A stretch of DNA of 64,000 nt from Tharpella sp964457755 (GTDB lineage: Bacteria > Desulfobacterota > Anaeroferrophillalia > Anaeroferrophillales > Tharpellaceae). The DNA is taken from NCBI GenBank assembly GCA_964457755.1, contig CAYWGC010000002.1:62001-126000 (forward strand). The letters are read 5' to 3'. The notes beneath the pieces were generated by a model. The model saw only the letters and a program-made list of their open reading frames with translations. It searched no databases and was not told the DNA's origin. The translations under genes and the position numbers were made by a program. This document shows positions 59,040 through 64,000 of the stretch, in pieces; the stretch's first letter is position 1; every line of letters begins with the position of its first letter.

Positions 59040-59592
59040 GATTTGGTTTCCTTTGTTAGGATTGTTAGCTGGAAATGATTTTATGGGTTCACCTGTTTTA
59101 TTAGATTTTAGTTTTGTCCGGTGGGGGGCCGCGTTTCCATCTGTTTGAGACTGTATTGACTGTTGTGGGGTGGATGAGTGGCATGTTTTTTTCACTTATT
59201 ATCAATGTGTTTGTAATAAGGTATACTTTATATAGTTACAGCTATAGTAGGTTGTCGGTGTGAGTCTGATTATTTTAGTCAGCAAAAAACAGACCAGTTG
59301 TTAAGAGTGGTTGTGTCGAAGTTTTTGAAATGGATGATTGTTCTTATAAAACAGTAATTTAAACTTGTAATCAGTATTTATGACTGAACCATCATTGGTT
59401 ATTAGATTGACGTAATTAAATCATTCTAGTATGAATGTGTAGCATATCTTATACACTGTGGTTTTATGTGCTTTTGGATTTTTTGTTGTTGGGTCTAAAG
59501 AATGAGGTTTGTTTCTTGTTTTTCAATCTTTTTTCCTTGAACACCGATGTGATTTTAGGGCTTTTAAGTTATTTTGGAAAAGTGGGGGAGCA
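59040..59592. other. Divergent control region between bdh operon and sigma-54 activator
   Basis: A 553-bp AT-rich region holding the sigma-54 promoter at 59281-59296. Possible activator sites include the dyad GTGTA-N10-TACAC near 59437-59456 and TATAG-N6-CTATA near 59232-59247. No gene was seen apart from doubtful leaders of the two flanking genes. Confidence 0.5.
59281..59296 (-). promoter_or_regulatory. Sigma-54 (-24/-12) promoter of the bdh-TRAP operon
   Basis: On the minus strand TGGTCTGTTTTTTGCT matches the sigma-54 consensus TGGCACG-N4-TTGCW with GG and GC in the right 10-nt register and the full TTGCT -12 box; only the less conserved A/C positions differ. It reads leftward, 242 bp before bdh, and a sigma-54 activator gene lies on the other side. 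Confidence 0.65.
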
Positions 59593-60984
59593 GTGTCAAT
59601 AAAACTCTCAAGAGCAGAGCTTCTTTCATCTTTGGAACTTTGTCACCTGATTATTGATAATATTCATAATGGTGTTATTGTGACCGATGCTGATGGATAT
59701 ATAATTTTTTTCAATAAACTTTACGGTAGGTTTTTAGGCATTGATCCTGCAGCTCAAATCGGTAAACATACTACTGATGTTATCGAGAATACCCGGATGC
59801 ATATAGTTGCCAAAACGGGCATAATTGAGATTAATAATGCCCATCATTTGAAAAATCAGGATATGGTGGTCCATCGTATTCCGATTAAAAAAGATGGTAA
59901 GGTTGTTGCTGTTTACGGTCAGGTGATATTCAAAGATGTTGGTGATGTGAAGAAATTGGCAGGAGGTCTTTCTCTACTTGAAAGCAAAGTAAAGCTTTAC
60001 GAAGAGGAGATTTTATCGTTACGTTCGACCCGTTATACCTTTGATAGTATTATTGCTGAAAGTTTAGTAATGGGACAATTAAAAAGGGAGGCTTTGAAGG
60101 CGTCTGCAACATCTTTATCAGTTCTGATTACTGGGGAGTCGGGAACTGGTAAAGAGATGTTTGCTCAAGCTATTCACCATGCCAGTAATCGACGGATTCA
60201 CCCTTTTGTTCGGATTAACTGTGCTTCTATCCCTCGAGAATTACTTGAAGCTGAGCTTTTTGGTTATGAAAAAGGGGCTTTTACCGGGGCGCTTACTTCC
60301 GGTAAGCCAGGTAAATTTGAACTGGCTAATCAAGGTTCTATTTTTCTTGATGAAATTGGTGATATGCCGCTTGAAATGCAGCCCAAATTGTTGCGGGTTC
60401 TTGAAGAGAAAGAGTTTGAGCGGGTTGGAGGTATCTCGCCGGTTCGTTCAGATTTTCGGCTTATTGCTGCGACTAATCATCGTTTGATTGAAAAAGTGAA
60501 AAATGGTTCATTTCGGGCTGATCTCTATTATCGAATCAAAGGTATTCCTCTTGTCATCCCACCATTGCGGGAGCGGCGTGAAGATATTATTTTTTTAGCC
60601 CGTGCTCTTTTGCAGGAAATGATTCAAGATCTATTTAGACCTGAGATTACTTTTAGCTCTGAGGCGGCCAACGCTTTACTTCTTTATGATTGGCCTGGTA
60701 ATGTGCGAGAGATGAGCAATGTCTTGGGCCAGATTCTTGCTAGCATTGAACATGATGTTATTTCGCTGGCTGATATTCCTTTTTATATAAGGCAGCAGCA
60801 GGGGGTTACAGCAAGTCTCAGTTCGACTCAGAGTTTGGCTCAGATTTTGGCATCTACCGAGCTAAATACAATTCGTCAGGCCTTGGAACTGGCCCAGGGA
60901 AATAAAAGTAAAGCAGCTCGGCAGCTCGGCATCCATCGTACACTTCTCTATAAAAAAATGAAGCGTCATGGTCTGGAATGTTAA
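59593..60984 (+). CDS. Sigma-54-dependent transcriptional activator, PAS-AAA+-Fis
   Basis: An enhancer-binding protein that opens sigma-54 promoters. Seen: N-terminal PAS domain (about 15-120, IIDNIHNGVIVTDADGYIIFFNK then ENTRMHIV), AAA+ domain with Walker A GESGTGKE at about 181-188, GAFTGA at 228-233 (contacts sigma-54) and the usual DEIGDMP and RADLYYRI motifs. A C-terminal Fis-like helix-turn-helix follows (NKSKAARQLGIHRTLLYKKMKRHG). No receiver domain is present, so it senses a ligand through PAS. GTG 59593 is preferred, with GGGGGAG upstream; a TTG at 59509 would add 28 unconserved residues. It probably activates the divergent bdh operon. Confidence 0.93.
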   Translation: MSIKLSRAELLSSLELCHLIIDNIHNGVIVTDADGYIIFFNKLYGRFLGIDPAAQIGKHTTDVIENTRMHIVAKTGIIEINNAHHLKNQDMVVHRIPIKKDGKVVAVYGQVIFKDVGDVKKLAGGLSLLESKVKLYEEEILSLRSTRYTFDSIIAESLVMGQLKREALKASATSLSVLITGESGTGKEMFAQAIHHASNRRIHPFVRINCASIPRELLEAELFGYEKGAFTGALTSGKPGKFELANQGSIFLDEIGDMPLEMQPKLLRVLEEKEFERVGGISPVRSDFRLIAATNHRLIEKVKNGSFRADLYYRIKGIPLVIPPLRERREDIIFLARALLQEMIQDLFRPEITFSSEAANALLLYDWPGNVREMSNVLGQILASIEHDVISLADIPFYIRQQQGVTASLSSTQSLAQILASTELNTIRQALELAQGNKSKAARQLGIHRTLLYKKMKRHGLEC

Positions 60985-61006
60985 GTTTGTAAAAAGTTAA
61001 GAGCGG

Positions 61007-61066
61007 AAAAACACTATGTAGCATAATGGCTATATAGGTGTAGTCATTATGCTACATAGTGTTTTT
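61007..61066. terminator. Perfect 22-bp inverted repeat, terminator-like
   Basis: Arms 61007-61028 and 61045-61066 are exact complements around a 16-nt loop, with A- and T-runs at the outer ends, so it can terminate transcription of the sigma-54 activator. The perfect 22-bp stem is longer than usual terminators and may be a small mobile or regulatory element. The arm core is ACACTATGTAGCATAATG. Confidence 0.8.
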
Positions 61067-61133
61067 TTGTAAACGCTTGTAATGAGATGATTTCTAGTTT
61101 TGTTAATATAATCCATTTTTTTGGAGTTTTTTG

Positions 61134-61691
61134 ATGGATTTTTTGAGTACTGACATAGGTGGAGCCTGTTTGATCAAGCCTGATATCTTTCGTGACAGGC
61201 GTGGTTTTTTTATGGAGACCTTTAACCAAGGTAAGTACGCTGATGGAGGGGTGCCTTACAGTTTTGTTCAGGACAATATGTCCTTTTCTGAAAGGGGGAC
61301 GGTGCGCGGTCTTCACTATCAGCTTAAACAGCCGCAAGGGAAATTGGTCTTTGTCTTGAAGGGGGAGATTTTTGATGTTGCCGTTGATATCCGGCGAGGT
61401 TCACCGAGTTTTGGCTGCTGGATCGGTTATGATCTTTCTGAGAGTAACCGGCACCAACTTTTTGTGCCTCCCGGTCTGGCCCATGGTTTTATGGTGTTGA
61501 GCGAGACTGCGGAAGTCTATTACAAATGCACTGACCTCTATTCCCATGGAGATGAGTACGGGTTGCTCTGGAATGATCCTGAAATCGGGATAGAGTGGCC
61601 CGGTCAAGAGGTTATCCTTTCGCAAAAGGATACCTCTCTACCGATCTTGGCCACAATCAACAAAGAACATCTGCCGGTCTGGCAGGGGTAG
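61134..61691 (+). CDS. rfbC: dTDP-4-dehydrorhamnose 3,5-epimerase
   Basis: The third enzyme of dTDP-L-rhamnose synthesis for surface polysaccharide. Seen: 185 residues, the RmlC cupin with RDRRGFFMETFNQGKYADG near 20-38, GTVRGLHYQLKQPQGKLV (catalytic His in GLHYQ near 62), FDVAVDIRRGSPSFGCW and FVPPGLAHGFMVLSETAEVYYKCTD (split near 117-140). Catalytic His and Tyr are present. ATG 61134 has GGAG upstream. The other rfb genes (A, B, D) are not adjacent, so this is a detached pathway gene, as is rfaE2. Confidence 0.94.
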   Translation: MDFLSTDIGGACLIKPDIFRDRRGFFMETFNQGKYADGGVPYSFVQDNMSFSERGTVRGLHYQLKQPQGKLVFVLKGEIFDVAVDIRRGSPSFGCWIGYDLSESNRHQLFVPPGLAHGFMVLSETAEVYYKCTDLYSHGDEYGLLWNDPEIGIEWPGQEVILSQKDTSLPILATINKEHLPVWQG

Positions 61692-61696
61692 TATTT

Positions 61697-61750
61697 TAAC
61701 CACAAAAGGGCACGAAAAATCACGAATTTTTTTTGTGTATGTTCGTGGCT
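61697..61750. repeat. TTAACCACAAAAGGGCACGAAAAATCACGAA short-period hairpin (split)
   Basis: Units of CACGAAA at 10-11 nt spacing on the left (61697-61725) face TTCGTGGCTAAAA on the right (61742-61754), forming a loose hairpin with an internal T-run. It lies between the convergent rfbC and metallo-beta-lactamase/rhodanese genes, so it could act as a shared terminator. Confidence 0.6.
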
Positions 61751-61810
61751 AAAAATTAATGTCGGAACTATTTGGATAGATTGTTTAGTAACGGCTGTTC
61801 CGAATTAGAA

Positions 61811-63193
61811 CTATTCAAGTTTATAGCCCGCGGCTTTCCAGGTGCTCATGCCGCCGATGACGCTGTAGACATTTTTATAGCCCCGCTGCTTAAGGATTGA
61901 AGCCGCAATATTAGAACGATAACCGGACATGCAGATAACACTGATGTGTTGTTCCTGGTCGCGATTGAAGTCCTGGTTAATTAGTTCCGGCAGGGGCAGG
62001 TGCTCGGCATTCTCAATATGACCACTAAGCCACTCTGATTCATTACGGACATCGAGAACCATGTGGTTGCTGTATTTATCGAGGACATGGTGCAGAGAGT
62101 GAACCGTTATCTGGGGTAGAAAACCGGTCTCTTCGGCGGCCAGAATCCAGCCGCTTAAGCCGATAATATAGCCGTTAATGTTGTCGTAACCAACGCGGCG
62201 GAACATGGTTGTGGCGTTCTCTATATCTTCATGGTTGTTGGCCAGAAGTAGAAGCTCACTCTCCGGTTTGACTACATTCCCTATCCAAGTGGCGGAGTTG
62301 GGTGACATGCCGATATTAAAACTGCCGGGAATATGGGCTCCGCCGAAGGCAGTTGCCTCCCTTAAGTCAATGAGTATATGGTTTTCCGGGTCTTCAGCCA
62401 GAAAATTTTTGCAGGTCAAAGGTTTGTAGTCACTGATTTTGGGCAGGTCTTTTGTGAGGGGCTGCCCTTTAAGGTTGGTGTCGATGATATGGGTGAAATT
62501 TATGGGGCGATGGGGAGTGTTCTGGCTGAGCTGGGTTCTGAAATCTTCAAAGTTGAGCTCCATGAAAGGGTTGGTACGCCTTTCAAAGCCTAAGGTTGAC
62601 GAAGGCTTTGCACTGATTCCAGCACCACAGAGGGAACCAGCTCCGTGGGCAGGGTAGATTTCGACATAATCAGGAAACTCATCCAGTTTTACCCGGAGAC
62701 TGTGATAGGCATTTCTGACTTGTTCTTCCAAAAGTTCTCCACCGGCCAGATCGGGGCGGCCGATACTGCCGACAAAGAGCAGGTCGCCAGTTAAGAGCAT
62801 TTCGACAATATCGCCGCGTGCCAGATCTGAGATCGCTAAAGATATTGAATTTGGGGTATGTCCCGGAGTTGTGACAACCCTGATTTTGGCATTACCGAGA
62901 GTCATTTCATCGCCGTCATTTAGAGGCAGATGGTCATAGTTAACCGGAGAACCTGCCCCGATATGGATCGCTGCACCGGTTTGGTGACTAAGTTCGGCCG
63001 CACCTGATATATGGTCAGCATGGACATGGGTCTCGATGATAGCCGTGATTTTTAACTTGTTGATCTGGGCGGCTTTCAGATAGTCGTCAATATCACGTTT
63101 TGGGTCAACCACAACGGCACGACCATCTTGCGGGCAACCGATCAAGTATGATAGACAGCCGAGTCCTTCGACTTTAAATTGTTGAAAAAGCAT
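61811..63193 (-). CDS. Metallo-beta-lactamase fold hydrolase fused to two rhodanese domains
   Basis: Probably a persulfide dioxygenase/thiosulfate-handling or sulfur-carrier enzyme in the ETHE1/BlrP-like group. Seen: 460 residues; the MBL domain (about 1-240) has the iron/zinc motif THVHADH with His56, His58, Asp60 and His61, and TGDLLFVGSIGRPDL (split) near 150. The first rhodanese-like domain (about 265-355) lacks an active-site Cys. The second (about 370-460) keeps the loop CMSGYRS with Cys, so only one is likely catalytic. ATG 63193 has GGAGG at good spacing. It faces the divergent hotdog gene. Confidence 0.88.
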   Translation of the reverse strand: MLFQQFKVEGLGCLSYLIGCPQDGRAVVVDPKRDIDDYLKAAQINKLKITAIIETHVHADHISGAAELSHQTGAAIHIGAGSPVNYDHLPLNDGDEMTLGNAKIRVVTTPGHTPNSISLAISDLARGDIVEMLLTGDLLFVGSIGRPDLAGGELLEEQVRNAYHSLRVKLDEFPDYVEIYPAHGAGSLCGAGISAKPSSTLGFERRTNPFMELNFEDFRTQLSQNTPHRPINFTHIIDTNLKGQPLTKDLPKISDYKPLTCKNFLAEDPENHILIDLREATAFGGAHIPGSFNIGMSPNSATWIGNVVKPESELLLLANNHEDIENATTMFRRVGYDNINGYIIGLSGWILAAEETGFLPQITVHSLHHVLDKYSNHMVLDVRNESEWLSGHIENAEHLPLPELINQDFNRDQEQHISVICMSGYRSNIAASILKQRGYKNVYSVIGGMSTWKAAGYKLE

Positions 63194-63340
63194 TTTCGCC
63201 TCCTGCAAGTATTTAGATTTTTTAAAATACTAATCTTATTAAGTTTGATTTGATTGGATAGTATGTTAAAAAAGATGAGCTGTCAAGGTCTTTTACCGAA
63301 CTATTTCTTGTAATTATATCAATTAATCAGGGAGCGATCG

Positions 63341-64000
63341 ATGTCGGTGAGTGGTCATGAAAATTGTTTTGTCTGTCAAGATGGATTTTGTTTATCAGAT
63401 ATAGATGATTGTCAGTTGGGGGTCGAGGCGAAGATGGTTTTTGGTTTCGACCATGAAGGGTGGCAGGGCATCCCTCATGGCGGCGTTGCCATGACGGCTC
63501 TTCTCGATTTGGCAGATCATTGCTGGTTACGGCAAAAAGGTGTGAACCTGGTCTACCCCTTAGAAATTGACTGGCGTTTTGCTGACAGCGTTATTATTGG
63601 CAATGAGATGAATTTAAAGGCGCTTGTTAAAGACGAAAACAGCCTGCTTTTATCGATGCGGCGCCAGGGGAGTGATAAAATATATCTGAGTGCTGAAGTC
63701 AAAATGGGCACGGAAGCCGCAGGGGTTGACTATCCTCTTTTAGACCCGGAAATACTAATGGAAAACCGGGCCCGGCATCAGGCTTTGGACGTTTACGAAA
63801 ATTGTTTTGTCTGTGGTTTGAAAAGGCAAAAACCGGGTTTGCAACGCCGCTTTTTTAGAAAGATGGAGATCTCTGGTGAACAATCGGCTGTGATTGTGCG
63901 TTTTGGCGGCGTAGCCGATTCGCAACTGATTGATTCGTTTCAACAGACTCGGGGAATTTTGCATCCCGGTGTCTTAGCGGCTCTTTTGGATGAACTTTGT
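63341..64000 (+). CDS. Tandem hotdog-fold (PaaI-type thioesterase-like) protein, 3' end beyond the window
   Basis: A partial gene: 220 codons read to the window edge without a stop. Seen: start ATG 63341 with GGAG at 63331. The first repeat begins ENCFVCQDGF and has the hotdog GIPHGGVAMTALLDLADHC (near 47-66). The second begins ENCFVCGLKRQKPGL near 148-162 and has GILHPGVLAALLDELC just before the edge. The duplicated NCFVC motif and HPG/HGG turn suggest two fused PaaI-like hotdog domains, which normally hydrolyse acyl-CoA thioesters. The missing 3' end hides the rest of the second domain. Function is inferred. Confidence 0.75.
   Translation, partial: MSVSGHENCFVCQDGFCLSDIDDCQLGVEAKMVFGFDHEGWQGIPHGGVAMTALLDLADHCWLRQKGVNLVYPLEIDWRFADSVIIGNEMNLKALVKDENSLLLSMRRQGSDKIYLSAEVKMGTEAAGVDYPLLDPEILMENRARHQALDVYENCFVCGLKRQKPGLQRRFFRKMEISGEQSAVIVRFGGVADSQLIDSFQQTRGILHPGVLAALLDELC

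Noticed and set aside
1..64000. tRNA, rRNA, tmRNA or riboswitch candidates
   Set aside because: No cloverleaf, rRNA core segment or recognisable riboswitch consensus was noticed in any gap by reading; a covariance-model scan was not possible.

Overview
The window looks like a chromosomal segment of an anaerobic Deltaproteobacterium (Desulfobacterota). This is inferred from gene content, not from any rRNA. The pointers are: a heat-shock sigma factor gene under a CIRCE operator; a PEP-CTERM protein with the VP.PGAIWLLGSG type of tail; a Crp/Fnr regulator next to HD-domain and ferredoxin genes; an iron-sulfur flavoprotein; and TRAP plus acyl-CoA ligase catabolism driven by a sigma-54 activator. 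G+C is intermediate by eye. No rRNA, tRNA, CRISPR array, prophage or intact transposase was seen. Most of the window is ordinary chromosome.

Layout. 0-16 kb: recD2, an acyl-CoA ligase, an unknown gene, CIRCE-rpoH, an orphan PEP-CTERM protein, a large ADP-forming acyl-CoA synthetase/GNAT fusion, dnaE and pckA. 16-21 kb: dedA and uppP, an AT-rich 675-bp gap with DnaA-box-like 9-mers, an iron-sulfur flavoprotein, an HD-GYP response regulator and rfaE2. 20.7-29 kb: a leftward cell-shape operon (mreB-mreC-mreD-mrdA-rodA) followed by radA and a GHL13-like secreted protein. 29.5-37.7 kb: a tight rightward run xseA, M23 peptidase, xseB, ispA, an unknown Rossmann-like protein, nth, ampD, nagZ, namZ, then a lipoprotein. 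Peptidoglycan-recycling enzymes are nested here in an isoprenoid/DNA-repair operon. 37.7-40.2 kb: an HD-domain and ferredoxin gene pair diverging from a Crp/Fnr regulator, with a perfect TTGAC-N4-GTCAA palindrome between them. 40.2-48 kb: a lytic transglycosylase, mtgA, a small-multidrug-export family protein, a lone STAS protein, a sugar isomerase-like TIM barrel, an AEC transporter, a D-amino-acid transaminase, an unknown protein and a CatB-type acetyltransferase.

48-61 kb is the most coherent metabolic region. D-lactate dehydrogenase and a LarA-type racemase lie downstream of what reads as a 3-hydroxybutyrate/acetoacetate utilisation locus: bdh, dctP, dctQ, dctM, an acyl-CoA ligase and acetoacetyl-CoA synthetase, all leftward. 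A divergent PAS-AAA-Fis sigma-54 activator sits beside it, and a good -24/-12 promoter lies between the two. 61-64 kb: rfbC, a metallo-beta-lactamase/rhodanese protein, and the 5' part of a tandem-hotdog gene that runs off the window.

The intergenic DNA is unusually rich in short-period repeats and inverted repeats (units like ACCACGAAG, ACCACGGAT, CAGTCGTCAGT, AATTCGTAATT, GATGAAT). Several abut start codons and appear to replace the ribosome binding site. They, the CIRCE-rpoH switch, the sigma-54 ketone-body locus and the Fnr-like divergent promoter are the points most worth following. I did not find a convincing wholly new multi-gene system.
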